A stretch of DNA of 64,000 nt from Pagrus major (lineage: Eukaryota > Chordata > Actinopteri > Spariformes > Sparidae). The translations under genes were made by a program, and so were the position numbers. The stretch is taken from positions 18,004,660 through 18,068,659 of the forward strand of contig NC_133235.1 in NCBI RefSeq assembly GCF_040436345.1, read 5' to 3'. Under the pieces are notes generated by a model. It did not search any database, had not been told where the DNA came from, and worked only from the letters and a program-made list of their open reading frames with translations. Position 1 is the first letter of the stretch, and every line of letters begins with the position of its first letter. Shown here in pieces: positions 25,601-45,150 of the stretch.

Positions 25601-27022
25601 GTGAAGAGTTGTTTTCTCTCCTGTGTTTATGACTTCAGAACTGATGGGGAAAAAATGTTTTGCCAGGATCTGTGAAAATCTTGTATTTAGAGTGCATAGA
25701 GAAATTAAAACTCCCCTGGAAGAACACATGAATGATTTTAGTCGTATTAAGAGTGTAAGAAGTGGAGTGGTGGTGCACTTCAGACTCGTGTGGTCAAAAT
25801 TAGTCAAAAAAACAACAAAAAAAACAGATTATCTTGGCAAAAAATGTTTTCCACCAGTTTTCAAGTCATAAACACAGGAGAGAAAACAATTAAATCAGAC
25901 AAAATGGATCACCAACAAAAAAAAACAATTCTCCACTTGCCCCTCAGAGCTTCCATACAAACATGTTGTAAAAGAATAAAAAACAAGCCTTCTGTTTCAC
26001 ATGCAGCCGGTCACCCTGGACTCATCAAGACAACTGAGGAGGCGATTACCTGCACCACCAGTGAAAGGTACGAAACAAAAGCTTGAAATTATGCAATTCC
26101 TGCACACACGTAATCAAAATGTAGCTTTAGAAAGTTACTGCAAAATGTTTCTCCAAGAATTTAAGTTGTTTTTTGTTTTCGGAATTGGTCCTGAAGCTGT
26201 TTTACCAGCAGACATGTTATTTTTTAATTTCTCCAAGTGTTACCAGCTCTTCCCTCTCCTCTGTGCAATGCATTGTGGGATAAGTGTCCGTCAACAGCAT
26301 ACTCAAAAGTCAAGGGTTTCAAATGTACTTTTATCACCTCACCTTCTTAAACATCAAATTCAAGGACCCAACATGACATAGTTTGAGACAACACCAACAA
26401 TTTTTATAATGAGAACTGGCAGACTTAGACGCTCACAGAAAACAAACAGAGAGGCTTGAATGTGTGGACACTTCTTAATCGTGCCGTGTTTCAGTGAAAA
26501 CAGCAGGAGACACATACAGAATGCAGATCGTAGCCTAATTGTCAAGTAAAAAAATATTAGAAGAACTTTAATTTCTGTTCCTGCACAAAATATATTAATT
26601 CAAGCACTTTCAATGACCCAAGTCTATTTATATCTATTTTCTAAAACATTCAAGGCATTGATATTTTTGTCAAAGTCACAAACTTTCAAGGACTTGTGGG
26701 AACCCCTACACGCTGTTTTGATAATCTATGGGCATCCAAACCAGATTATATTAAGTATTTGTCTATTAAATGTACATTACTGCCACAAAATGTTACAAAA
26801 CTGCACTGATATAGTATTTTTCTGACATTTATGAAATATCCACCCTGGCTGCTCAGCTGCTGCTGAGCAGCCAGCAGCACTTATTCAAACATTTCTAAGA
26901 ATAAGAGCTGCTGTCTGACTCATTTTGTCCCAGCACCCCAGATCACTTTGTAATTGAATTATAAATCATTTTCTTCTCTCCCTTTTTGTTTGATTTTTTT
27001 CTCAGACGATAAGGAAGCCTGA
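753..27022 (+). CDS. myrip: MYRIP (Slac2-c), myosin VIIA and Rab interacting protein; 16 coding exons
   Basis: Rab27 effector that tethers secretory granules or melanosomes to myosin and actin. Coding exons by splice sites and phase: 753-862, 8518-8739, 12416-12552, 16164-16244, 17349-17446, 18041-18121, 18381-18521, 19147-19282, 19674-20221, 21506-23446, 23948-24004, 24341-24523, 25014-25175, 25416-25514, 26007-26067, 27006-27022. They sum to 4074 nt, an exact multiple of three (1357 aa). The N-terminus reads [20 protein letters not shown], the Rab-binding helix typical of MYRIP. A FYVE-like zinc finger (residues about 50-105), the SLEWFY motif, a middle helix ([15 protein letters not shown]), the SVDRLD and SPDGNW segments and a C-terminal coiled coil all follow the mammalian order. 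Melanophilin is excluded because it lacks the middle segments. Mammalian MYRIP is about 860 aa; the extra length is almost all exon 10. The start at 753 has a good context (gcgATGg). The last two junctions are the least certain. Confidence 0.95.
980..1200 (+). repeat. dispersed repeat (GGATCTGGATAAAGG family), copy 1
   Basis: Contains TGGTGTGGATCTGGATAAAG and GGTGGCTGGTATCTATGA. Both appear inverted at 56610-56780. Confidence 0.6.
4030..4305 (+). repeat. dispersed repeat family CTACTTTGGCTCTGATGC, copy 2
   Basis: The longest copy, followed by the ctcaagtaaagtac tract often attached to this family. Confidence 0.65.
5165..5254 (+). repeat. (CA)n microsatellite
   Basis: About 45 uninterrupted CA units in myrip intron 1. 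Open frames across it (Thr-His or Cys-Val runs) are artefacts. Confidence 0.98.
6475..7060 (-). repeat. dispersed transposon-like repeat, copy 1
   Basis: The segment at 6958-6990 (CAAAACTCACCAAAACAGTC) is the inverse of one at 54519-54557. The terminal tttaaagcagcaatttgtaa resembles the inverse of the other copy's end. Confidence 0.45.
8411..8467 (+). repeat. (CT)n(CA)n compound microsatellite
   Basis: Lies about 50 bp upstream of the acceptor of myrip exon 2. Confidence 0.95.
9240..9432 (-). mobile_element. tRNA-derived SINE, antisense copy in myrip intron 2
   Basis: The reverse complement starts GGGGCGGCTGTGGCTCAGGA, with A-box TGGCTCAGGAGG, and shares GGCAGCCTCTGCCATCAGTG with the copy at 44882-45150. 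The B-box region is decayed and the 3' part is truncated. Confidence 0.75.
11825..11960 (+). repeat. dispersed repeat (TCCACCAGCTCCTGA), copy 1
   Basis: Shares tttggtttccaccagctcctga and ggtgctgagaaggtagtg with 58715-58835. Confidence 0.5.
13253..13617. mobile_element. AGGGCTGCAACTAA-family MITE, copy 1
   Basis: Begins AGGGCTGCAACTAACAATTA and ends with TAATTAGTTGCAGC, the inverse. The body is rich in atcgattaatc-like motifs. At least four relatives are in this window. Confidence 0.7.
15494..15571 (+). repeat. (CA)n microsatellite
   Basis: About 39 CA units in myrip intron 3. Confidence 0.98.
16245..17348 (+). other. myrip intron 4, no gene seen
   Basis: About 1.1 kb. At 16535-16610 there is a fragment of a repeat also present, inverted, at 42215-42480 (gtgctaagct...cttcatattgaa). 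The rest is unremarkable. Confidence 0.55.
17349..17446 (+). CDS. myrip: myrip exon 5: amphipathic helix, candidate PKA-RII binding segment
   Basis: This exon encodes [20 protein letters not shown] and then [10 protein letters not shown]. The spacing of V, A, L and I residues gives an amphipathic helix of the AKAP type. Mammalian MYRIP is a known A-kinase anchoring protein and this segment is strongly conserved there. Assigning RII binding to exactly this helix is inference. Exon 6 (18041-18121) continues the helical region with [16 protein letters not shown]. Confidence 0.75.
19627..19663 (+). repeat. (TG)n microsatellite next to the exon 9 acceptor
   Basis: About 18 TG units ending 10 bp before the AG of the myrip exon 9 acceptor (19673), in place of a normal polypyrimidine tract. 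Confidence 0.95.
20349..20849. mobile_element. IS3EU-like DNA transposon remnant with perfect 6-bp target duplication
   Basis: Inverted termini: left 20355-20384 (TACGGAAGAGTATTAGGGCC), right ending at 20843 (reverse complement starts TACGGAAGAGTATCAGGGTC). Both are flanked by TGCGAC (20349-20354 and 20844-20849). Inside, on the plus strand from about 20538, a frame reads [20 protein letters not shown] and then [15 protein letters not shown], like the N-terminal helix-turn-helix of integrase-type transposases. The rest of the transposase is missing. The 6-bp duplication, TA-starting terminus and HTH point to the IS3EU group, but the name is from memory and the family assignment is tentative. 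It lies in myrip intron 9. Confidence 0.7.
21506..23446 (+). CDS. myrip: myrip exon 10: giant acidic exon with tandem SSTEDELDR repeats
   Basis: A single uninterrupted 647-codon exon (residues about 519-1165), phase 0 at both ends, acceptor cacag at 21505 and donor GTAAGC at 23447. It is overwhelmingly Glu/Asp-rich with Lys/Arg, predicted disordered. Near its start MKSRLYKL aligns with the mammalian RNRLYELAMKMSEKETSSGE segment. After that come three close copies of [11 protein letters not shown] (near residues 707, 746 and 798) and one degenerate copy, [11 protein letters not shown] (near 655). Each is preceded by a short Leu/Lys helical leader. The rest is low-complexity acidic sequence. 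Mammalian MYRIP has only about 100 residues here, so this exon accounts for the length difference. In mammals the flanking region overlaps the actin-binding part; its effect here is unknown. Confidence 0.9.
23948..27022 (+). CDS. myrip: myrip exons 11-16: C-terminal coiled coil and tail
   Basis: Exon 12 encodes [20 protein letters not shown]. Exon 13 encodes [20 protein letters not shown] and the following coiled coil. Exon 14 encodes [18 protein letters not shown]. Exon 15 encodes [15 protein letters not shown], the conserved basic/proline element of the family. Exon 14 must end at 25514, before a weak GTGCCG donor, to keep frame with exon 15. A better-looking donor (GTAAGA at 25489) would break the frame. 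Exon 15 ends in phase 1, which with exon 16 gives DDKEA then a stop at 27020-27022. If the junction were phase 0 instead, exon 16 would read [15 protein letters not shown] and onward to a stop near 27087. The mammalian tail after PAPPVK is longer and is not seen here. Confidence 0.75.
25583..25954. repeat. imperfect palindromic element in myrip intron 14
   Basis: Left arm 25583-25672 contains AGGGGCAAGTGAAGAGTTGT and TTTCTCTCCTGTGTTTATGA. The right arm 25824-25954 reads nearly the same on the opposite strand. The arms are about 100 nt with a loop of about 150 nt. Probably a MITE. Confidence 0.6.
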
Positions 27023-27770
27023 TTCATCTGCAGTACCTCCATCACAGCAGTGCCTTGACCCTCTGCAGCCAACAGGCCAGTCTTAAGTGATCCGTTCGGA
27101 CACCTTTTTGCCTTAATTTAGTTTTAAACTAAACATGCCTCAAAGAATTTGGGACACTAGTACTGTATGTTTATGTGGTATAGTTGTGCTGTATGTTACT
27201 GACTGTTGATTCTTGTGTCATCTTATCAAAATGTAGATAAAACTACTTTATTATTAGATGGATGACTGAAATGTATGAACATTCTTCAATTTGTTGAAGA
27301 GGACCAGGTAAATTCTCAGCTCAGTAAGCATAAGAACAAAAAAATTAACTAACATTTGAGTTTTAAGACTTTTTTTCTCTCCAAAAAAATGAGATAAAAC
27401 TGGTGAAATTATTACATCACACAGCATGTGCACAAATCCTAATGTTTTAATTAAAATAACATTTAGACTTCTTCTAAACATTAGTTGACAATTTAACTTG
27501 CTGGTGAATAAAGTTCTGAAGACACTAAAACTGTCAGCAGTACAGCTACTGAATATTACACTGTTTTTACCACTAACTCATAAATATACAGATTACACAT
27601 ACATGGGAACAATTACAGCATGCTAGAAAAATGTTGACTGTACAATGTCTGAAATAAATAGATGTGTATTTTTCCATGGTTGTGGATGTTTGTAATGTTG
27701 TAGTATACATATTTTGTTTTCTGCCTTTAATGTTAAATTCAGAAAATAAAGTTAAAAATTCAAACAGTTG
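27023..27770 (+). other. myrip: myrip 3' untranslated region with poly(A) signals
   Basis: AT-rich non-coding sequence after the stop. AATAAA hexamers occur at 27507-27512, 27653-27658 and 27745-27750. The last is the likeliest distal signal. On the other strand an ATTAAA (27726-27731) could serve plxdc2, so the two 3' ends may meet or overlap here. Confidence 0.6.
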
Positions 27771-28338
27771 CAGACATTTGCTTCAAACTGTTAAAATATG
27801 TTGTGCTCTGAGATAAAAAACAGTGGAAACACTGTGCGCTCTGTTTGATGAAGGTGGGTGTAATGGTGAGGAATTTAGTCTGTATTTTTGAGATGAGGAA
27901 ATGACACCCGAATATGACATTCCTCTTTGTGAGGGAGGTGTGGGAACGACACATAACTGCTCTGGAAAATAACAGCCGTCTTTGAGAGAAAAGGTCTCGA
28001 AACAAACATTCAGCAGCGTCACCTCTCGCTCTCTGTGACGCTGCAGTAAACAAGAATGAGTGACCTGAGCAAAGTAGGAACAAGTTTTTATCTTTTTCTT
28101 TGCATTGAAACAGTCCAGTGGCTCACATAGCTAATGCTAACATGAAGCCAAACTGTAGCTTAAAATGTTCTGTAGTTACAATCTCCTCATAGAGGTTTGA
28201 TGTTTTCTTCTCTGAATGCTCAAATTCTTAAAATGAACTTGAGCAACAGGTAACTGAAAACAAAAAAAGTCTCAGCATTCAAGAAAGGATCCTCGCATAG
28301 AGTACCATCTCTGCTCCAAAGCCTTTTGGGATACGTGG

Positions 28339-38103
<9,765 letters not shown>

Positions 38104-40655
38104 CCTTCCTCTCAGTTCGTAGCGCATCTTCAAAACGCGAATTAACCTAAACTCTAATTGGCGCAATGGGATGTTGTGCCTGAACGTCTCACTGCCAAGT
38201 AAAAACAAAAAAGTACCCACTTATCTTATTTAGAAAAAAAAAAAAACACGCACACGATGCAAATTTTAACTATTCATGTGGCCTAACGTAGAGCTTTCCG
38301 TCATGTTGATGTCGATGCTCAGCTTTGAGTTTGTCCGCAAAACGTCTGTGCGTCAGTTTGTCCTCCAGAATGAAGCGCAGCTGGTGATGAGTCTGTGGAA
38401 ACGCTGCCTTCACGCGTTGTCGTAAATGTCCAAATTGATACAGTACAGTAGGAATAAACTTACTACGTTTGTAATTCAACCTAAGTAAAATGTTGAATAC
38501 TCGACTTTTACTTTTAATTGAGTATTTCTACACTGCGATATTGCTACTTTTACTCAAGTACTTCTCCCACACTAATTCATTCTTGGTGTGCGGCAATCAT
38601 TACAGTAATTCTCCGTCTGAATGTTCCGTCGACTTGACGATTACTAGGGGCAAGTGAAGGCAGCAGAGTTTGTGTCGCCCCAGATGTAATTCCACAATCT
38701 CCCCACTAGATGGCCACAGTCACAATAAACCTATGAAACCATACCTTTTAAGTAATTTATAAATCATCTAAACATTATAATTTATACTCTTTTAAATATT
38801 TAGTAATCAGAGATAAGGTAAATGCCTGTAAAAGTTACCCTGCTCAGAGTTAATATCTAGATCAACAAACCCTTCACTTACTTGGGAATAGCTTTTCACT
38901 TTTGAATGAATTCCATGTTTATCTTTGTTTTGATGTTTGGGTATTTATTTCCTTCCTATTTCAGTGTTGGTTATTGAGAATAGGAGTACTGTTATTTGTA
39001 ATTAGCTAGATTTATTAATATGTAGAGCTGAAGTTACTACAAATTCACAAAACATAAGCAGAGCTGGTAAAATATTCAATTTCTTAAATATATGGATTTG
39101 CCTCCATTTCTTTACATTAATTTATGCATTTGCATTTTCTTTTTTTTAACTTCTTTTTGCCGATTTGAAAATCGGTTGGAGAAAACAAACATTGTGATAA
39201 GCGTATCTCACTATTTTCGTTTTTTTTCTTTATCCTCTACTAGAGTAAAAGTACTAATACCACACACTTAAATATACACATTAAGGTAAGAGTATGCTTT
39301 GAAAAGAGAAAGAACAGTGAAAATAATCAGGAGATTAATCCATAAGGAAAAATAATCACTAGTTGTAGCCTTATTTAAAGCTACAACACTAATGCATAAG
39401 TAACAATAATCTGATTATATAATAGTATTACTCAACTAACAGCATCTGGAAAATGTGACTAACACTTTCGATTCAGGACTTTCACTTGAAATGGAGTATC
39501 ATGCTATGTTATATAACTGGTGCAGATGACTGCAGATTAAACCTTTACCTAAACCCACAGAGCAGAATCCAGTTTGACAACAATACCGTGTACATGAAAA
39601 CATTCCTAAAGCCATGTGGCAATCCCTTGAAGGTCGATACTGAAAGACAAAAACCCCTGCTAGTCTGCCAGGACACCAAAAACACTTCAGTTTTAGTTCA
39701 GATACATCAATGACTTAAAAGCCAGTAGGACTTCCTGGAAAGAAACTTGATTATTCTAAAAGATCTAACTTTAAAATTTCACATGATTTGTGTTTAGATC
39801 CCCCCCGAGAAGAAATCTCTGATGTGTATAGCTGTTAGTTATCACAACTAATTGTTCCTAAGTCTAAATCATGAAAATGAATGATGCAAAAATATTGTAT
39901 AATTTCTTTTTAATGCAATACCCACGGGTAAGACAATTCCCAAAGAATGGCACAATGAAGAAAAAAAACATTACCAAAAATTATGTGAAGCATGATGCCG
40001 TCAAACAAGGACACTTGAGGCCTTTACAAAGACCCAAGAGTATATTACAAGGGACGGGATTCAAAATCTATTCCTCACACTATAAATGGCAACACAAATA
40101 GGGGTGAAAAATTGTTTTCAAACAAATGTGTTTTACATTGTGTCAAAGTTTCAAGCTGTTGACTCAATTCATCTACTTAAGGGTGAAATTCAGGCTAGAA
40201 AACACAAATAAGCTCTTCATTAAAAGGTGTTTCATTTACATTTTTCTATATCAAAAATCATTATTTTCTTTTTAATGCTGGAGACATTTATGAACCGACA
40301 AGAGTTTGCAGGTTTAGTGCCACTGGTTCAGATTTGGTGGCAATTCTGTTAAGATTCTTTAATGGCACACAAATTAAGAACAGCACACAAGTCTTTCTGA
40401 TGTCCCTGTTATTTGCTCGTATTCCATTATGCATCTGCTGTGCTGTGCTACCTAACATTTATCAGACACATGTAAGAATATAGGCCACATCAATCCTGAC
40501 GGAAATAAGCACATTTCCCAGAGTTCTGTACTATTCGTTTACAGTTTTTAGATCCAAGTTTCATCGCAACAATAATACCAGTTGCATTATTATGGTCTCA
40601 TATGTTTAACATTTGTCTAAATCATACCAAGACATCAGCATTCTTTCTACAACAA
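38104..40655. other. intergenic region between plxdc2 and the FKBP gene
   Basis: About 2.5 kb, AT-rich. It has tracts of the common fish tacttttactcaagtact repeat near 38505-38572 and 39239-39275, and no supported gene. The left end is the plxdc2 promoter side. The right end passes into the FKBP 3' untranslated region. Confidence 0.6.
38157..38161 (-). promoter_or_regulatory. candidate CCAAT box upstream of plxdc2
   Basis: ATTGG on the plus strand reads CCAAT on the coding strand, about 54 bp before the plxdc2 ATG. Isolated motif; no TATA box is clear. Weak support only. Confidence 0.25.
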
Positions 40656-40661
40656 TTTATT
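40656..40661 (-). promoter_or_regulatory. poly(A) signal of the FKBP gene
   Basis: TTTATT on the plus strand reads AATAAA on the coding strand, about 105 nt after the stop codon. Confidence 0.5.
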
Positions 40662-40765
40662 CCTGATTATAAATGCTTCTGATAGCACCTTTAATTAAAC
40701 AGTTATTTGTGTCCGGGTGTGGGTGGAATGAGAAACTCTGAAGAGCAACCTTCAACTTAAAAGAC

Positions 40766-41636
40766 TCAGCAACCGAGCAGCTCCACTTCAAAGATGAGAG
40801 TGGCATTTGCTGGGATGACGGGTGGGAATCCTCTAGCGCCATACGCATAGTCCGGCGAGCAGGTCAGCCGGGCAACCTGGCCAAGGCTCATCTGTAAAGG
40901 AAGTTAAAAATATGGTTTTAATATTTGAATGGCTGATCTGCATTTCGGGCATCTCTGTTAAAGGGTTACTCCAGTGACTTAGTAGTGCCCTTGCATAAAG
41001 TTTGGAGACTCTTAATGTCAATTCCCTGGCATGGCTCAAACTAATAAAATACCCTGGATCCTACATTTCCCAGAAAGCAAATTAATAGCAAGATTTGTTA
41101 GACCCTTCTTGCCTGGTAAATGCTTACAACTTTCAAACTTCTGCCAACACTTTTACATATGCTCCTACAAATTTGAAGTCATTGAGGCCAAGCTGAGATA
41201 ATCCTGATGATATCAGAGGATATTTTTACAGACTTTGCAGAGCACATGCAGAGCCACAAAAGACATTATACAATTGTCTTCACAGCAGAGCTGGGTGATA
41301 CATCAAAATAACTGGCTTAATTCAAACTCATGTTTATGCACCATGCGTAAAATGTCTAAAATGTGAAATTCCAGTTATTGCAAAAAGTAATGTAGAGGAT
41401 CGCTGGCTCTAACAGCCGTTAGAAGTCACAACAGTGCTACAGTGCTCATGAGCTAGCCAGCCAGCTGTCTACAGACATCAGGCTGATGTCAAAGCACAAA
41501 CAACATTAGCAGATGACTCTATGAGCTGACTGTTCTACTCCATCTGTGTTCAAACTGATTTCAAATATATCAATGTCAGTGCTCTACCTAGTTGAAGCAC
41601 CTGGTACTGGCAGTCCAGATGCTGTATGGGATAACT

Positions 41637-41695
<59 letters not shown>

Positions 41696-42855
41696 GTGCA
41701 TGATGATCATACACGTGGTGCAGGCATTTCATTTACCTAGCACAGCTGTCTTGCAAATTAAGACCCAAAACATTTGACACTTCAATGTTGTTTTTTAACC
41801 AGGAACATTAAGCAGTTTAACGAAAAAGGATTTCATTTTGGGCCATATTGCCCAGTCCTTTTTCACAAGCTGAATAGTGGATGAGTTTAACTCATCATAA
41901 AAGGGAGCCTCTTTATACTTCCTTTCCATACCTGCATTACACCTTCATCCCAAGCACGAATTACTTGACCCAGTCCAATCTGGAACTCGAAGGGAGCTCC
42001 CCGGTCCCTGGAAGAGTCGAACTTACTTCCATTTGTCAGCGTGCCTGTTCAACAGCAGCAACAAGAACGAAAACTTGTTAGCATCTGGGAGAAATCAACA
42101 CAGCCAGAGAGCGTTAAGACTTATCTTAGGTGTTTTCGTAGGATTTAAAAACACAACGTGATTGAATATAAATACATGAGCCAGTGCGTGCGTGCAGGAA
42201 GCATGGTGACTCCTCCTTAACGTCATACATTCAATATGAAGCTACAGCCAGGGAACGGTTAGCTTAGCCTAGCACAAGGAGTGGAACTAACAGGAAACCG
42301 CTAGCATAGCCTAGCCAATCGATATTTTTACACTTCGATGTAATGAATGAGATATGCCGTCCTTATTGGAGAGCAAAGGGGCTGCTGGTGAGCAGATTTT
42401 AACACCACTGGACAGAGCCCCCGCTATCAGTCTTTGTGCTAGCTAAGCTAGCTTAGCGAACCGTTACATGCCGTACAGTTTCACGTTTCCGTCTCCCCAC
42501 AAGAAAGCGACGATACGGTATTTCAAAAATGTGAAACTACACCATCTCTCCACGATTCAATTTAAAATCGACCATTTGTATTCGAACGTGTAATGTTTCC
42601 CGTTTCAGATTAAAGTGGATGAATTCATAACCTTTGACCAGTCAACAATGAAATAAACGCTGTGTCTCACCAACGTAGTGCACCTTCACATGCTGTCCTC
42701 TCTTCGGAAAAGTCCTTCCTGGAAGAAGTAAAAAAAAAGTCTGTTAAAACCAAATGTACGATAAAAAAAAATGATGCGTACTTCAGTTAACAAGCCACTT
42801 GATTGATAAAATCCTCACCATCTCCAGGTTTTAGAGTGTCGACTTGTACTCCCAT
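40766..42855 (-). CDS. fkbp1a-like: FKBP12-type peptidyl-prolyl cis-trans isomerase, divergent paralogue; 4 exons
   Basis: Small cytosolic prolyl isomerase of the FK506/rapamycin-binding family. Exons on the minus strand: 42819-42855, 42671-42718, 41932-42044, 40766-40891; 324 nt, 107 aa, against 108 for FKBP12. The N-terminus is [20 protein letters not shown]. Pocket residues of FKBP12 are kept (human numbering): Y26 in VHYV, F36-D37 in KFDSSRDR, F46, V55-I56, W59 in VIRAWDEG, Y82 in PDYAYG, F99 in LIFEVELL. Position 87, His in FKBP12 and FKBP12.6, is Phe ([11 protein letters not shown]), and the C-terminus is GC instead of LE. This 80s-loop form resembles FKBPs outside the FKBP1A/1B pair more than standard vertebrate FKBP12. 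Which paralogue it is cannot be fixed from sequence alone. It lies between plxdc2 and malrd1. Confidence 0.92.
41637..41694 (+). repeat. (TG)n(TA)n compound microsatellite
   Basis: Seven TG units then about 22 TA units, in the third intron of the FKBP gene. Confidence 0.95.
42215..42480 (-). repeat. dispersed repeat (CAATATGAAGCTACAGCC) in FKBP intron 2
   Basis: Contains CAATATGAAGCTACAGCCAG and ttagcttagcctagcaca. An inverted fragment of the same family lies at 16535-16610. Confidence 0.5.
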
Positions 42856-42932
42856 TGTTCTCGCCGAGCAGTCCTCCCTGTCTGACACTGATTCCTGGAG
42901 CACGAGCTCTCTGTACAGCTTCACGCGACGGG

Positions 42933-42937
42933 ATTGG
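42933..42937 (-). promoter_or_regulatory. candidate CCAAT box of the FKBP gene promoter
   Basis: Reads TAGCCAATCC on the coding strand, about 80 bp upstream of the ATG, in a locally GC-richer stretch (42840-42990). Typical NF-Y position; not proven. Confidence 0.35.
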
Positions 42938-43585
42938 CTAGTTCAGTGATGCCAGTGTAACGGGTCTCACGTGGCTGAGAGGGCCCGTCCAGTTTAAAGC
43001 GATGTCTGTTTTTTATTTCTGCTTTTATGGATGTGTGCTGAAGCTTATCTGAAAGAGAACAACGTGAGATAGGGAAAAATAAAGTGTTTTTAATGGCTTA
43101 ATGCAGCTAAACAAACAGGACGATAGCAAGGGGCGTTGAACTGAGGGGACTACTGGAAGTACGTCACAAGGGGGAGGGCTGTAAAAAGTCTGGAATTGAA
43201 AGTTTGCTTTTATGTAATTTGAATTTATACGTTATCAGCAGTGTAAGTTAACTCTTAGTGTGGGTTAAATAAATAGTGTTGAGAGACCATTTCTTTATTT
43301 TAAGAAACACAGTAAAGCCTCTCATAACCCACGACCCCCTACATATGGGACACATGGTTTAGTCCACCTCCACTGTAGCAGTTGTGGAACGTAACCCAAG
43401 TACATTTACTCCCTTTTCTGTGACGTGTGGCAGGACATATGGGGTTGGGTGGGTTAAAAATAGTAAGTAAAAAAAAAAGAAAGTAATGTTACCTGATTAC
43501 TTTCCATTACTTTTGGATTACCTCAATACCAAACATGCGAATAAAGACTAGAGAAAAATATCAATAAGATTAGTTTTGTTTTATC

Positions 43586-43933
43586 TTAAAGGGGCGCTAT
43601 GTAGTTCCTGAGAAGAAAATCAAACTCAGAATTGTAATATTTCCAATATTTATGAGGTAATAATACAAACTCAGAAATATTTTTTCTCCATAACCGAATG
43701 AACAAACTGTTCTCAGAGGAAGATAAGGTCCCCAGAACACTGTTTGGAGCTAGAAAGGTGGCAGGGTCTGCCAAACATAAACAAAGTAAAACAGTATGAA
43801 ATTGTGGTGTCTTTTAAGGTCAGTTTGTATATTCAGTTTACTCAATTTGTTTAATTAATTTGTTCTTGTTCTTAGTTTGATCTTTCTCTTCTGAGTAACA
43901 TTTATTTTGCAGAACTACACAGTGCACCTTTAA
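43586..43933. mobile_element. terminal-inverted-repeat element, copy 2
   Basis: Starts TTAAAGGGGCGCTATGTAGT and ends ACTACACAGTGCACCTTTAA. Same family and same orientation as 37094-37480, with a small internal deletion relative to it. Confidence 0.75.
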
Positions 43934-44881
43934 AGTAATGTTACTTGATTATGCGGCGAGGGGCACTAAGGGGGGTAAATTCAGGGGGAAGCCGAACAAC
44001 GCCACCTGGGGACTTGCAACCCCAAGAAATATTTGAACCTCTGAGATTGGTTGGGAAATAGAAAAGGACACAGGCTCACTGAACTTACTGAATTGGCAGA
44101 GATGTGAGTTATAAAGTAAATTAAAGGTTTTATTTTAAACAATAATCAAAATAATCAATGTAAACAGGCAGGGGTTTGAACTGCTAAGGGGGAAAGAAAG
44201 GGTTAATGAGCAAATGAAAAACTCTTCAAATCAGTACGGTGAATATAAATAACTTTTATTACAATCTTTTAAAAAGGCCTCAATATGAAATATTAAAAAG
44301 AAGATCAGTGTAATTGTATTAAAAGTCGGTCCATCCACGACTATGAAAAAGGAAAACTAAGCTGAGGCCATATGTGGAGCGGCAGACTACACAGAGTCAG
44401 TGTCCAGGGGTGCTACCACTACTCATCTTCAGTGCAGCACAGCAAACCTCACAGCAAAATATATAATACACATGTCAGGTGGGAATATGCGTTTAAAGAA
44501 AAGGGTTTTTTCCAGCATACCTGGGACACCAAACACTGCCAGCCACAGAGAGCAGGAAGCAGAGGCATAACAATGGCACACAGGTGCCTTATAGTTTGTT
44601 GGGGGAGGAGTTGAGTCAAGGCTGCATTTACCAGCACCACACCTTGCTCTGTACTAGGGGAGTATACCCCACCACACAAATAAAGAAAAAAAATAAATAT
44701 CAATATACTGACACTTCCACTACCCAAGTACCCAAGCGGTGTGCACATACAAACCAAATCCAAGATTATACAGACACTTACACATGTGGCTCTTACACTA
44801 CACTTTGTCAGATGACATTGTAGGCCTACTTATATAGAAAATATTTTCTTTTTGTGGCGCTCTATTCTTTTACTCTACTAA

Positions 44882-45150
44882 GGGGCGGCTGTAACTCAGG
44901 AGGTGGTTGTAAGGTCAGGAGGTGGTCGTCCAGCAATCGGAAGGTCGCTGGTTTGAATCCCCGGCTCCCCCGGCTGCACCTCGAATCTTCCTTGAGCATC
45001 ATATGAGCAGTTGGCACTTTGCATGGCATGGCAGCCTCTGCCATCAGTGAATGAATGTGTGTGTGAATGGGTGAATGTGGCAAGTGTTGTAAAGCGCTTT
45101 GAGCAGTCAGTAGACTGGAAAAGCGCTGTAGAAATGCAAGTCCATTTACA
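44882..45150 (+). mobile_element. tRNA-derived SINE
   Basis: The head begins GGGGCGGCTGTAACTCAGGA with a pol III A-box-like TAACTCAGGAGG, and a B-box-like GGTTTGAATCC follows about 50 bp later. The body contains GCAGCCTCTGCCATCAGTGA and ends with AAAGCGCTTTGAGCAGT. A second copy lies antisense at 9240-9432. Confidence 0.75.

Noticed and set aside
753..27022. Melanophilin (mlph) as the identity of the first gene
   Set aside because: The N-terminal sequence, the middle AKAP-like helix, SVDRLD, SPDGNW and PAPPVK segments match MYRIP and are absent or different in melanophilin.
43940..44880. Possible gene or LTR between the FKBP gene and the SINE
   Set aside because: No conserved frame, no paired LTR-like repeats and no tRNA primer site recognised; left as unclassified.
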